64,000 nt of DNA, from contig NC_083897.1 in NCBI RefSeq assembly GCF_032452875.1, positions 11,576,854-11,640,853 of the forward strand, given 5' to 3'. This document shows positions 1 through 12,046 of this stretch, one piece after another; the stretch's first letter is position 1; each line of letters begins with the position of its first letter. This DNA is from Bos javanicus (lineage: Eukaryota > Chordata > Mammalia > Artiodactyla > Bovidae). Position numbers and translations under genes: made by a program. Below the pieces are notes generated by a model. It was given only the letters and a program-made list of their open reading frames with translations. It was not told the DNA's origin and searched no databases.

Positions 1-57
1 TTCATGGGGTCGCAAAGAGTCGGACACGACTGAGTGACTGAACTGAACTGAACTGAA
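1..57 (+). mobile_element. BovB LINE 3' end, cut by the window edge
   Basis: The sequence reads out of the BovB 3' end (ggggtcgcaaagagtcggac, then a repeated ctgaa tail), as in the longer copies at 36999-38228 and 38592-39214. The rest lies outside the window. The ctgaa tail is the usual 3' terminus of young BovB copies. Confidence 0.9.
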
Positions 58-1127
58 CATATATAATAATTTGACTTAGGAATATATTAATGAACTTGAT
101 TTTAACATTGAGATAAATTCAGACGTGAAGCAAAATTCCCTTTGTGCATCATTTGGAGCCATTAGTTTTTGCCCTCATTTTTGTCCTTTCCTAACTTTGA
201 TGAATGCCTTTTGCTGTATCCTAGAAGGGCTCCCTTGTGTAGGAATAAAAAAAAAAAAAAACACACAAAAAAAAACACAAAAAATTGAAACACAGTGTGA
301 CTGGTTAACTCACTTGATAAACGTGCCTAGTTGTCTAGATAAAATTGGTTTAGTCGTCATGCACATGTTGACTTTGTGTTTTGCTGGAAACTGGAGTAGT
401 GTTAATTGCTGACATCTTTTTAATTGGATGGCCTTGCCTGTATTAATGTGGTTATACAAACAGGGATGAAATGATTTGAAATGCTGCATAGACATAGAAA
501 ATAATAACCATATCTTGATATTCGTCTTTGCTTTACAGAGTTAACTGAGTCTTTTTTTTCCATTGTTATCAATAAACACATCCGGGGGTTCTAAATTTCC
601 ATTATTCAGAGTTCAATAGAAATCTTAGCAGGAGACAGCGACGTGAAAGTTGAGCCATTTCAACAGCTAGTTCTTAAAAGAATCCTATTTAGAGTTTTGT
701 TGCATTTCAATTTCTCCATGTAGCTTTATAAATTCATGACTTTTGGAGGTCAGCCTGGACCATCTGCTAGCTGTTCTCCATGAGTTTACCAAAGCTTGAG
801 ATGAGCAGGGAGCAGGTGAATCAAGCACAGAGGGGATGGTTTTCTGAATAGAATGGGATATAACACCTGGGTTCTTTTATTAGTTTCATATTCTCTCCCT
901 ACTACTGAGAGCCAACCACACTTTCTTTCCAGCATTTTGAATTTTATAATCTTTTCTTCTCTCTCTTTCCACTTTTTATTTCTATTTCCTGCTGCTCTCT
1001 CCTCAAGAAACAAATGGGAAGGGCTGTGGGTAGCTTTATTTATTTATATTTTTCTATACCAACTATGAAGCTAGATTCACCCATGTATGCATGTATCTCT
1101 GTGTATGTGTTTCAATAATAACTTTTA
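58..1127. other. Repeat-poor, AT-rich DNA, no gene seen
   Basis: No convincing coding region. An A-rich stretch with CA interruptions lies at about 247-286. Open frames here, such as 853-1068, are short, of low-complexity composition and resemble no family I know. Confidence 0.5.
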
Positions 1128-1300
1128 TTGTGTACTTAATATGTGCCAGACACAAGAATATTTTTCACATGGAGTCTCATTGTAATCTTCCCCAGAAACC
1201 TATGCAGTGACTTCAATGATCTTCTCCATTTTATAGATGAGCTTAAGTGGTGTGCCTGTATTCACACAGCTAATAATGGACAGTTGCAATTTTAAACCAG
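1128..1300 (-). mobile_element. MIR SINE relic
   Basis: The plus strand shows the reverse-complement MIR pattern in order: a tactatgtgccaggcac-like block, a block resembling ttttacagatgagg, and a cacacagctaataa-like block. It is heavily diverged, as expected for this ancient tRNA-derived SINE. Confidence 0.7.
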
Positions 1301-1829
1301 TAAGGGATGATTTGGGGGTTAGGAAGGACCCCCAAATAACTCCAAATTCATACTCTAAACTATAGTGCTATATCTGTGTAGTTTGCTCATTTGACCACCC
1401 TGTCATCTAGCTTTTCTTCCAGCAGGCCTGTGACTCACTATTGGCTACCTTTCTTATCATTAGTAAGAGTTCTGGAGCATCAGAATTCTAATATTTGGTT
1501 GTCAACTTATAAATATCGCATATCCCTCTAGTGCTCTGAGTTCTTACCCAGTCCACACATGATGAAAACAGAATCAGTCTAGCTGAATTCCCAGATCTAG
1601 TATGGTTAGGGTTCCCCCTAGAATACTGACACTGAAGTCCTGGTGGGTGGAAATAATGTTTTTCCTGAAACTAGAGGTGCCATTTGCTGATTGTTGGCCC
1701 ATAAGCATATTTTGCCTGAGCCAGATTGAACAGCTATGCACTGACCCAGATAACGGTATTAGTCTATTTAGCTATTTGTTCAAAGTCATTCTTTTTTAAA
1801 GTAATAAAAAGAATGTCTATTACATATTG

Positions 1830-2275
1830 TCTCTCATGTACTCTGATAGGTACCTTGCATTTATGATCTTATTTAATGGCACCCCACTCCAGTACTCTTG
1901 CCTGGAAAATCCCATGGATGGAGTCTGGTGGGCTGCAGTCCATGGGGTCGCGAAGAGTCGGACAGGACTGAGCGACTTCACTTTCACTTTTCACTTTCAT
2001 GCATTGGAGAAGGAAATGGCAGCCCACTCCAGTGTTCTTGCCTGGAGAATCCCAGGAACGGGGAGCCTGGTGAGCTGCCGTCTATAGGGTCGCACAGAGT
2101 CGGACACGACTGAAGCAACTTAGCATAGCATAACATAGCATTAGTGTACAAAACTATTCTAAGAAGCAAGTGACTTTATTATTCATAGTTTACAGCGAAG
2201 AAAGGCTAGTAAACTGGGAAATCTCAGATTAAACCCGACTAATTCTAAAGTCTATTTTCTTATCCACTGTACATA
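1830..2275 (-). mobile_element. MIR relic split by a Bov-A2
   Basis: The left piece (about 1838-1874) matches the reverse MIR block of the gataggtacc/atcttatttaat type. The right piece (about 2141-2275) continues with diverged blocks ending near ttcttatccactgtac. The Bov-A2 at 1875-2140 interrupts them. Assignment is by pattern memory; the right piece is weak. Confidence 0.5.
1875..2140 (+). mobile_element. Bov-A2 SINE (dimer)
   Basis: Two related Bov-A monomers are joined by the CACTTTCACTTTTCACTTTCA linker. Monomer 1 runs to about 1978 and monomer 2 starts near 2007 (ggagaaggaaatggc). The end is a gacttagcatagcat-type tail. Bov-A2 is a non-autonomous ruminant SINE whose monomers resemble the BovB 3' end, so BovB enzymes are thought to mobilise it. 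Confidence 0.93.
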
Positions 2276-2463
2276 TTATTTTTATTTAAACCATTTGAAG
2301 ACATTATTCTTCATCCTTGATGTTTATATTAAGAGACAGATATCCCTCAGCATAGCAGTTTACCTGTCGACTTGTAAGATCATCAGTACCCTTTGAATAT
2401 TTTTAGAAGTTAACATTTCATTTCTAGGTGAAAGGAAAGATAAGTACTAGTCAGTAGCAAGAT

Positions 2464-2669
2464 AGTGTTAGTTGCACAGTTGTGTCCAACTTTTTTCAAC
2501 CCCATGGACTGTAGCCCACCAAGCTCCTCTGTCCTTGGAATTGTCCAGGCAAGAATACTGGAACGGGTAACCATTCCCTTCTCCAGGGCATCTTCCCTTC
2601 CCAGGGATCAAACCCAGGTTTCCTGCATTGCAGGCAGATTATTTACTGTCTGAGCCACCAGGGAAGCTC
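2464..2669 (-). mobile_element. Bov-tA SINE
   Basis: The minus strand starts with the tRNA-derived head (gcttccctggtggctcag) and box B-like ggttt..atccctgg, then the Bov-A body ending at 2464. It is diverged from young copies (ttttttcaacc instead of ctttgcgacc). Confidence 0.9.
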
Positions 2670-3582
2670 AGACAATAGCAATCCTCCCTTAAAACTCTGT
2701 CACCTGAGGTGGTGAGATTTTACTTATAGGGTTGTGTAGTCTTTCTCTTTGTCTTTGGTGTTAACTCTTGTCTCAACCTGAGTGATGCCCATTGCCTTCC
2801 TTCTATTATCATGAATGAAAACTATCAAAGATTCTTCTAAGTTTTTTATGCTTCAGTCTGAGACAGACTGTTTAAAAATAAATGATTAGGCTGATCCAAG
2901 ATGAAACACTTTAACTCCTTTTTGTCTTCACTGGATATATGCATAATGTCTTTCAGGAATTCAGCAAATAATTAGTAATTAGTTAATTTTTCTAGCCTTT
3001 GGATAGGTCTCAATCTCAATATTGATTATAAGCAGCACTGGCAAAATCTCAGTAATAGAATCCTTATTATTATTGATATTGATACATACAATAAGAAGGA
3101 TGAGGAGTTTATTGATGGTAGAGTTTTAAGGGAACTAGTAATTTCTCAGAGTATTTTAAGACAAATTATTTCCTTTTTTTCTCTGCAGTCTCATCAGAAA
3201 AATTCACACCTAGGCAATAGCTATCTATTGTTTACCAAAACATACCAAAATCATTTAGAAGATTATAGGAGAGTTTTAGAAAACTGGCAGGTCATAGAAA
3301 AATGCAGCATATACACTGTCAACTCTCTTTAAGGGTCAAATACACAGTTTAGACATAAATATTTGGTACCAATAAGACTTAATATTTCCTGCAATAAATC
3401 AATGGAAATGATCCCCAGTATGACACATATGACTAAAAAGTGTGCTCTAAATGCGAAGAGCAGCAATGATCATCAAAAAACGATATTATAAAGAAGCTAA
3501 AAGAAAAATTCCCTTGATTTCTTTTGGACTAGGGTAGGTCAAAATCCCAGTGATGGAGATGAGAAACCCTTTAAAAATAACT
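2670..3582. other. AT-rich DNA without recognised feature
   Basis: No repeat family or reading frame of interest was recognised. Several A/T runs occur and no splice-bounded open frame stands out. Confidence 0.4.
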
Positions 3583-3700
3583 ATTTTTTATTGACTGCTT
3601 ACTATGTGCCTACTCTTTTGAATCCAATATGTTTTTAGGTTCTTTCATCAAAACTATACAGTAGATAAAACTATTACCACATTGCAGATAAAAACAGATA
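3583..3700 (-). mobile_element. MIR relic
   Basis: The plus strand has a ttattgactgcttactatgtgcc block and later a degenerate attaccacattgcagat block, the spacing expected for reverse MIR. The BovB at 3703 truncates or abuts it. Confidence 0.6.
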
Positions 3701-3702
3701 GT

Positions 3703-4838
3703 TCAGTTCAGTTCAGTACTTCAGTCGTGTCCAACTCTTTTGGACCCCGTGGACTGCAGCACACCAGGTTTCCCAGTCCATCAACAACTCCCAGAGCTTG
3801 CTCAAATTCATGTCCATCAAGTCGGTGATGCCATCCAACCATCTCATTCTCTGTCATCCCCTTCTCTTCCTGTCTTCAATCTTTCCCAGCATCAAGGTCT
3901 TTTCAAATGAGTCAATTGTTCACATTAGGTGGCCAGAGTATTGGAGTTTCAGCTTTAGCATCTGTCCTTCCAATGAATATTCAGGACTGATTTCCTTTAG
4001 GATTGACTGGTTTGATCTCTTTGCTGCCCAAAGGACTCTCAAGAGTCTTCTCAAATTCCACAGTTCAAAAGCATCAATTCTTCAGTGCTCAGCTTTTTTT
4101 ATAGTCCAATCCTCATATCCATACATGACTACTGGAAAAACCATATCTTTGACTAGATGGATCTTTGTCAGCAAAGTAATGTCTCTGCTTTTTAATATGC
4201 TGTCTAGGTTTGTCATAGCTTTTCTTCTAAGGAGCAAGGGTCTTTTAATTTTTTTGCAGCAGTCACCATCTGTAGTGATTTTGGAGTCCCCAGAATAAAG
4301 TCTCTCATGGTTTCCCCATCTGTTTGCCATGAAGTGATGGGACCAGATGCCATGATCTTAGTTTTTTGAATGTTGAGTTTTATGCCAGCATTTTCACTCT
4401 CTTCTTTCACTTTCATCAAGAGGCTCTTTAGTTCTTCTTCACTTTCTGCCATAAGGGTGGTGTCATCTGCATATCTGAGATCATTGATATTTCTCCTGGC
4501 AATCTTGATTCCAGCTTGTGCTTCATCCAGCCTGGCATTTCACATGATGTACTCTGCATTGAAGTTAAATAAGCAGGGTGATAATATACAGCCTTGACGT
4601 ACTCCATTCCCAATTTGGAACCAGTCTGTTGTTCCATGTCCTGTTCTAACTATTGCTTCTTGACCTGCATAAAGATTTCTCAGGAGGCAGGTAAGGTGGT
4701 ATGGTATTCCCATCTCTTTGAGAATTTTCCACAGTTTGTTGTGGTCTACACAATCAAAGGCTTTACAGTGGTCAATAAATTAGAAGTAGATGTTTTTCTG
4801 GAACTCTCTTGCTTTTTCTATGATCCAACGAATGTTGC
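3703..4838 (-). mobile_element. BovB LINE, 5'-truncated
   Basis: Read on the minus strand, it ends at the 3' gttcagttcagttcag terminus (3703-3718). It contains the RT C-terminal half and the C-terminal domain. Minus-strand relics include the MAESEEELKSLLMKVKEESE segment (4452 downward) and the LYSGDSKITTDGDC segment. Several frameshifts and stops break the frame, and the 5' end is lost near 4838 at the DCVDHNKLW-equivalent region. Divergence is higher than in the copies at 37 and 51 kb, suggesting an older insertion. Confidence 0.92.
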
Positions 4839-5129
4839 TAGTATACATTTAGTTTGTTTTGGATTCAAGGTTCAAACCAAAAGGTCTGTTAATGTTTAAG
4901 CATTTAAGCACTTCAGTTAGCTTCCTTTCTCTCTAAAGTCATCCACAGATACCTTCCATCTACTCTTCTCTGCAGCCATATTTCTATCTGTTCCTCTCTT
5001 GCCTTCAGAACTTTGTGTATAGTTTTTTTAATTGACATTTTGACTGAAAACAGTCAACCTATTTGTGGTAAAACTTATATATATACTATTTATTCTGTGG
5101 AAAGCCTCTCTGACTCACCCCAAATATTG

Positions 5130-5330
5130 ACTACCTGTGCTAGTGCTCTCACAGAATATTGTGCATTCCTTCCCATCACACTCTTTTGTGAAGATTTCTT
5201 TTTGTTGTTGTTCTTTTCAAAACTGTAAACTCTTCAGCCGTAAGTGCTATATACAATTTGTTCACTATTGTATCCCCAGTCACTGTCATAGTTTCTAAAA
5301 CATGGCATTAGTTAAATGTAAGAGATAGAT
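5130..5330 (+). mobile_element. L2 LINE 3'-end relic
   Basis: The blocks ctgtaaactcttcagc..., ttgttcactattgtatccccag and a degenerate tagt...taaatgtaa correspond to the well-known L2 3' end in the plus orientation. Assignment is by motif order only. Confidence 0.6.
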
Positions 5331-5835
5331 ACAATTTGGGTATTCTTATTAATACTTTGCACTTGATTATGTTTTCCTTTTTATGCTATAATATATAGGA
5401 ACATTTGCATGCATGTTAAATCTCCTTAGATTACAAGATTCATGGGGTCACCAATCTTATCATTTCTACTTTTAATATCTTACCTGTATAACATTGGTGC
5501 AAAGCTTTGTGTGTAAAGTTAGTCATTACTGTTGATTATTCATCTGATGGTGGAAACATTGAAAATAAATTATATATTATTTATATAGAGATTAATATCT
5601 CATATAGCATCCAAATTTAATTTGGTATATAATGGAGGTTTCTTCTTTTGTTCAAATGCTGTTTTTTTAAAATGGGTTTGTTATTAAAGAGGATGAATTT
5701 GTGATAAGGAATAAGAACAGTATGCTATAGAAAAGAGAGCACTCAACATTAAGATTCTTAGAGATCAAAAACTGTGAGTTTTGCTTCAAACCTAACTATA
5801 AGGTAACTCTTGGAGAAGTCATTTCACTTTACTGT

Positions 5836-5850
5836 CATATATCATATTTT
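5836..5850. repeat. Target-site duplication, left copy, of L1-A
   Basis: catatatcatatttt here is identical to 15296-15310. The two copies bracket the L1 at 5851-15295 exactly, marking it as one insertion event of full-length size. Confidence 0.9.
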
Positions 5851-6217
5851 ATTTATTTATTTTAATATAAATTTATTTATTTTAATTGGAGGCTAATTAC
5901 TTTACAATATTTTATTGGTTTTGCCATACATCAACATGAATATGCCATGGGTGTACACATGTTCCCCATCCTGAAGCCCCCTCCCACCTCCCTTCCCATA
6001 CCATCCCTCAGGGTCATCCCAGCACACCAGCCCTGAGCATCCTGTATCATGCATCAACCTGGACTGGTGATTCGTTTCACATATGATATTATACATGTTT
6101 CAATGCCATTCTCCCAAATCATCCCACCCTCTCCCTCTCCCACAGAGTCCAAAAGACTGTTCTATACATCTGTGTCTCTTTTGCTGTCTCATGTACAGGG
6201 TTATCGTTACCCTCTTT

Positions 6218-9200
6218 CTAAATTCCATATATATGCATTAGTATACTGTATTGGTGTTTTTCTTTCTGGCTTACTTCACTCTGTATAATAGGCTCCAGTT
6301 TCATCCACCTCATTAGAACTGATTCAAATGTATTCTTTTTAATGGCTAGGTAATACTCCATTGTGTATATGTAGCACAGCTTTCTTATCCATTCATCTGC
6401 TGATGGACATCTAGGTTGCTTCCATGTCCTGGCTATTATAAACAGTGCTGCGATGAACATTGGGGTACACGTGTCTCTTTCAATACTGGTTTCCTCGGTG
6501 TGTATGCCCAGCAGTGGGATTGCTGGGTCATATGGCAGGAATCTCCACACTGTTCTCCATAGTGGCTGTACTAGTTTGCATTCCCACCAACAGTATAAGA
6601 GGGTTCCCTTTTCTCCACACCCTCTTCAGCATTTATTGCTTGTAGACTTTTGGATAGCAGCCATTCTGACTGGCATGAAATGGTACCTCATTGTGGTTTT
6701 GATTTGCATTTCTCTGATAATGAGTGATGTTGAGCATCTTTTCATGTGTTTGTTAGCCATCTGTATGTCTTCTAGGAGAAATGTCTGTTTAGTTCTTTGG
6801 CCCATTTTTTGATTGGGTAATTTATTCTTTTGGAGTTGAGCTGCAGGTGTTGCTTGTATATTTTTGAGATTAATTCTTTGTCAGTTGCTACATTTGCAAT
6901 TATTTTCTCCCATTCTGAAGGCTGTCTTTTCGCCTTGCTTATAGTTTCCTTTGTTGTGCAGAAGCTTTAATTTTAATTAGGTCCCATGGTCTATTTTTGC
7001 TTTTATTTCCAATATTCTGGGAGGTGGGTCATAGAGGATCCTCTTTCATTTCTTTCACCAGTGTTTTATAGTTTTATATATATAGATCTTTTGTTTCTTT
7101 AAGTAGATATATTCCTAAGTATTTTATTCTTTTTGTTGCAATAGTTAATGGAATTGTTTCATTAATTTCTCTTTCTATTTTCTCATTATTAGTGTATAAG
7201 AATGCAAGGGATTTCTGTGTGTTGATTTTATATCCTGCAACTTTACTATATTCATTGATTAGCTCTAGTAATTTTCTGGTGGAGTCTTTAGGGTTTTCTA
7301 TGTAGAGGATCATGTCATCTTCAAACAGTGAGAGTTTTACTTCTTCTTTTCCAATCTGGATTCCTTTTATTTATTTTTCTGCTCTGATTGCTGTGCCCAA
7401 AACTTCCAAAACTATGTTGAATAGTAATGGTGAAAGTGGGCACCCTCGTCTTATTCCTGACTTTAGGGGAAATGCTTTCAATTTTTCACCATTGAGGATA
7501 ATGTTTGGTGTGGGTTTGTCATCTATAGCTTTTATTATGTTGAGATATGTTCCTTCTATTCCTGCTTTCTGGAGAGTTTTTATCATAAATGAATGTTGGA
7601 TTTTGTCAAAGGCTTTCTCTGCATCTATTGAGATAATCATATGGCTTTTATTTTTCAATTTGTTAATGTGGTGTATTACATTGATTGATTTGCAGATACT
7701 GAAGAATCCTTGCACCCCTGGGATAAAGCCCACTTGGTCATGGTGTATGATCTTTTTAATGTGTTGTTGGGTTCTGATTGCTAGAATTTTGTTAAGGATT
7801 TTTGCATCTATGTTCATCAGTGATATTGGCCTATAGTTTTCTTTTTTTGTGGGATCTTTGTCAGGTTTTGGTATTAGGGTGATGGTGGCCTCACAGAATG
7901 AGTTTGGAAGTTTACGTTCCTCTGCAATTTTCTGGAAGAGTTTGAGTAGGATAGGTGTTAGCTCTTCTCTAAATTTTTGGTAGAATTCAGCTGTGAAGCA
8001 GTCTGGACATGGGCTTTTGTCTGCTGGAAGATTTCTGATTACCGTTTCAATTTCCGTGCTTGTGATGGGTCTGTTAAGATTTTCTATTTCTTCCTGGTTC
8101 AGTTTTGGAAAGTTGTACTTTTCTAAGAATTTGTCCATTTCTTCCAAGTTGTCCATTTTATTGGTATATAATTGCGGATAGTAGTCTCTTATGATCCTTT
8201 GTATTTCTGTGTTGTCTGTTGTGATTTATCCATTTTTGTTTCTAATTTTATTGATTTGATTTTTCTCACTTTGTTTCCTGATGAGTCTGGCTAATGGTCT
8301 GTCAGTTTTATTTATCTTCTCAAAGCACCAGCTTTTGGCTTTGTTGATTTTGGCTATGGTCTCTTTTGTTTCTTTTGCATTTATTTCTGTCCTAATTTTT
8401 AAGACTTCTTTCCTTCTACTAACCCTGGGGTTCTTCATTTCTTCCTTTTCTAGTTGCTTTAGGTGTAGAGTTAGGTTATTTATTTGACTTTTTTCTTGTT
8501 TCTTGACGTATGCCTGTATTGTTATGAACCTTCCCCTTAGTACTGCTTTTACAGTGTCCCACAGGTTTTGGGATGTTGTGTTTTCATTTTCATTCCTTTC
8601 TATGCATATTTTGATTTCTTTTTTGATTTCTTCTGTGATTTGTTGGTTATTCAGCAGCATGTTGTTCAGCCTCCATATGTTGGAACTTTTAATAGTTTTT
8701 CTCCTCTAATTGACATCTAATCTTACTGCATAGTGGTCAGAAAAGATACTTGGAATGTTTTCCATTTTTTTGAATTTACCAAGGCTAGATTTGTGGCCCA
8801 GGATGTGATCTATCCTGGAGAAGGTTACGTGTGTGCTTCAGAAAAAGGTGAAATTCATTGTTTTGGGGTGAAATGTCCTATAGATATCAATTAGGTCTAA
8901 CTGGTCTGTTGTATCATTTAAAGTTTGTGCTTCCTTGTTAATTTTCTGTTTAATTGATCTATCCATAGGTGTGAGTGGGGTATTAAACTCTCCCACTATT
9001 ATTCTTTTATTGTTAATTTCCCCTTTCATACTTGTTAGCATTTGTCTTACATATTGCGGTGCTCCTATGTTGGGTGCATATATATTTATAACTGTTATAT
9101 CTTCTTCTTGGATTGATCGTTTGATCATTATGTAGTGACCTTCTTTGTCTCTTTTCACAGCCTTTGTTTTAAAGTCTATTTTATCTGATATGAGTATTGC

Positions 9201-9392
9201 TCCTCCTGCTTTCTTTTGGTCTCTATTTGCTTGGAATATCTTTTCCCAGCCCTTCACTTTCAGTCTGTATGTGTACCTTGTTTTGAGGTAGGTCTCTTGT
9301 AGACAACATAAATAGGGGTCTTGTTTTTGTATCCATTCAGCCAGTCTTTGTCTTTTGGTTGGGGCATTCAACCCATTTATGTTTAAAGTAAT
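6218..9392 (-). pseudogene. L1-A ORF2 (endonuclease/reverse transcriptase), broken
   Basis: L1 ORF2 encodes the nicking endonuclease, the reverse transcriptase and a Cys-rich C-terminus for target-primed reverse transcription. The expected initiator at 9392-9390 reads ATT, not ATG. The endonuclease relic spans 9371-8838 (CCLQET and YAPNIGAPQY visible); its VGDFNT motif reads VGEFNT. The RT part spans 8156-7371 (SIDAEKAFD, SGIRRGCPLSPLLFN visible). A TAA at 7373-7371 interrupts it, and the FADD box just downstream reads FEDD (codon 7322-7320). A deletion near 7047 removes about 194 codons and shifts frame. The C-terminal end (ADEWIRKL) survives at 6550-6218. Confidence 0.93.
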
Positions 9393-9470
9393 TATTGATA
9401 GGTATGATCACGTTGCCATTTATTTTATTGTTTTGAGTTCGAGTTTATACACCCATTTTGTGTTTCCTGT

Positions 9471-10330
9471 CTAAAGAAGATCCTTTAGCATTTGTTGGAG
9501 AGCTGGTTTGGTGGTGCTGAATTCTCTCAGCTTTTGCTTCTCTGTAAAGCTTTTGATTTCTCCTTCATATTTCAATGAGATCCTTGCTGGGTACAGTAAT
9601 CTGGGCTGTAGGTTATTTTCTTTTATCACTTTAAGTATGTCCTGCCATTCCCTCCTGGCCTGAAGAGTTTCTATTGAAAGAGCAGCTGTTATCCTTATGG
9701 GAATCCCCTTGTGTGTTATCTGTTGTTTTTCCCTTGCTGCTTTTAATATTTGTTCTTTGTGTTTGATCTTTGTTATTTTGATTAATATGTGTCTTGGGGT
9801 GTTTTGCCTTGGCTTTATCCTGTTTGGGACTCTCTGGGTTTCTTGGACTTGGGTGATTATTTCCTTCCCCATTTTAGGGAAGTTTTCAACTATTATCTCC
9901 TCAAGTATTTTCTCATGGTTTTTCTTTTTGTCTTCTTTTTCTGGGACTCCTGTGATTTGAATGTGGGGGCGTTTAACATTGTCCAAGAGGTCTCTGAGAT
10001 TGTCCTCATTTCTTTTTCTTTTTTCCCCTCTGATTCATTTATTTCTACCATTCTATCTTCTACCTGACTAATCCTATCTTCTGCCTCCGTTATCCTACTG
10101 TTGGTTCCCTCCAGCTTGTTTTTGATCTCATTTATTGCATTATTCATTATATATCAACCCTTTTTTATTTCTTCTAGATAACTGTTAAACCTTTCTTTCG
10201 TCTTTTCAATCCTTGTCTCTAGGCTATTTATCTGTGATTCCATTTTTTTTCCCCAAAATTTTGGATCATTTTTACTATCATTATTCAGAATTCTTTATCA
10301 GGTAGATTCCCTATCTCTTCCTCTTTTGTT
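9471..10330 (-). pseudogene. L1-A ORF1 (RNA-binding chaperone), broken
   Basis: ORF1p is the trimeric nucleic-acid chaperone that coats L1 RNA. The coiled-coil part lies at 10147-9893 (NEIKNKLEGTNSRITEAEDR). The RRM and C-terminal domain lie at 9986-9471, with VPEKEDKKKNHEKILEEII and the terminal KLREFSTTKPALQQMLKDLL. The two parts are in different frames and overlap by sequence, so at least one frameshift separates them; a stop also interrupts the N-terminal part above 10147. The C-terminal 171-residue frame is otherwise well preserved. Confidence 0.9.
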
Positions 10331-10925
10331 TGGTTTGGTTAGCATTTATCCTGTTCCTTTACCTGCTGGGTATTCCTCTGTCTCTTCATCTTGTTTATGT
10401 TGCTGCATTTGGGGTGGCCTTTCTGTATTCTGGCAGTTGGTGGAGTTCTCTTTATTGTGGAGTTTCCTCATTGTGGGTGTGTTTGTACGGGTGGCTTGTC
10501 AAGGTTTCCTGGTTAGGGAAGCTTGTGTCGGTGTCCTGGTGGGTGGAGCTGGATTTCTTCTCTCTGGAGTGCAATGAAGTGTCCAGTAATGAGTTATGAG
10601 ATGTCAATGGGTTTGGAGTGACTTTGGGCAGCCTGTATATTGAAGCTCGGGGCTGTGTTCCTGTGCTGCTGGAGACTTTGCATGGTGTGTCTTGCTCTGG
10701 AACTTGGTGGCCCTTGGGTGGTGCTTGGTTTCAGTGTAGGTATGGAGGCGTTTGATGAGCACATGTTGATTAGTGTTCCCTGGAGTCAGGAGTTCTCTGG
10801 TGTTTTCAGGATTTGGCCTTAAGCCTCCTGCTTCTGGTTTTCAGTATTATTTTTACAATAGCCTCAAGACTTCTCCATCTATACAGCACCATTGATAAAA
10901 CATCTAGGTTAAAGATGAAAAGTTT

Positions 10926-11352
10926 CTCCACAGTGAGGGACACCCAGAGAGGTTCACAGAGTTACATGGAGAAGGGAAGAGGGAGGAGGGAGATAAGATG
11001 ACCCGAATGAGATGAGGTGGAATCAAAAGAGGAGAGAGCAAGCTAGCCAGTAATCACTTCCTTATGTGTGCTCCACAGTCTGGACCGCTCAGAGATGTTC
11101 ACAGAGTTATACAGAGAAGAGAAGAGGAAGGAAGGAGACAGAGGTGACCAGGAGGATAAAGGGGGGAATCAAAAGGAGAGAGACAGATCCAGCCAGTAAT
11201 CAGTTCCCTATGTGTTCTCCACCGTCTAGAACACACAAAGAGCTTCACAGAGTTGGGTAGAGAAGAAAAGAGGGAGGGAGGAGATAGAGGCGACCTGGTG
11301 GAGAAAAAGGAGAGTCCAAATGGGGAGAAAGCAGTCAAGCCAGTAATCTCAC
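10926..11352 (-). repeat. Three tandem units in the L1-A 5' UTR
   Basis: Three diverged units of about 145 bp start at 10926, 11071 and 11217. Each has ctccac(a/c)gt near its start, a cacagagtt block, a purine-rich agagggagg-like block and cagtaatc near its end. L1-B has only two such units (47683-47955). They lie in the transcribed promoter/5' UTR part of the element. Confidence 0.8.
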
Positions 11353-11770
11353 TCCCAAGCAAAAATGGATACTGAAGATTGGGTTCTTAGAGGTACAAAA
11401 TTGATAATAAATACCAAAAAGCAAAGATTAAAAATCTAGAGTAGAGGTTGGATTTTCAAAAATACAATATTAAAGAAAAAAAAGTCTCAAAATTATAAAA
11501 TATATATATATGAAGTTTGCTTCAAAAAAATAGGGTCTCTCTCTTTTTTTTTTTTTTTTTTGCAAAGTAATAGTAGGTTACAAAAATGAAAATTAAAGGA
11601 GTAATAGAGTACTTAAAAATTAAAAAAACTAAAAAAAATAAAGAACGATAGTAAAAATAGTAAAAACATACCTAGGACTTTCTCTGGTGTTGTTGTGGGC
11701 AGTGTGGGGTCAGTTCATTTTAAGATAGTTCCTTGATCCAGCTTATATTTCTCAAGATCTATAGGCCCCT

Positions 11771-12046
11771 CAGAGAAGTCAATGGCAACCTACTCCAGTA
11801 CTCTTGCCTGGAAAATTCCATGGACGGAGGAGCCTGGTAGGCTGCAGTCCATGGGGTCACTAAGAGTCAGACCCGACTGAGCAACTTCACTTTCACTTTT
11901 CACTTTCATTCATTGGAGAAAGAAATGGCAACCCACTCCAGTGTTCTTGCCTGGAGAATCCCAGGGATGGGTGAGCCTGGGGGGCTGCCGTCTCTGGGGT
12001 CACACAGAGTCGGACACAACTGAAGAGACTTAGCAGCAGCAGCAGC
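11771..12046 (+). mobile_element. Bov-A2 SINE inserted in L1-A
   Basis: A dimeric Bov-A with the cactttcacttttcactttc linker and a (gca)n tail. The 10-bp duplication ataggcccct at 11761-11770 and 12047-12056 matches L1 sequence that is uninterrupted in L1-B (near 48340), so this is a secondary insertion. Confidence 0.93.

Noticed and set aside
853..1068. 71-residue frame rich in Ser/Leu/Phe
   Set aside because: Low-complexity T-rich translation; the opposite strand is open too. No coding evidence.
3798..4298. 166-residue plus-strand frame
   Set aside because: It lies antisense to the BovB at 3703-4838 and repeats the antisense translation seen in other BovB copies.
7312..7836. 174-residue plus-strand frame
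   Set aside because: Antisense of the L1-A reverse-transcriptase region.
10926..11352. Regularly spaced repeats resembling a CRISPR array
   Set aside because: Units are about 145 bp, diverged throughout, without constant repeats and unique spacers, in a mammalian L1 5' UTR.
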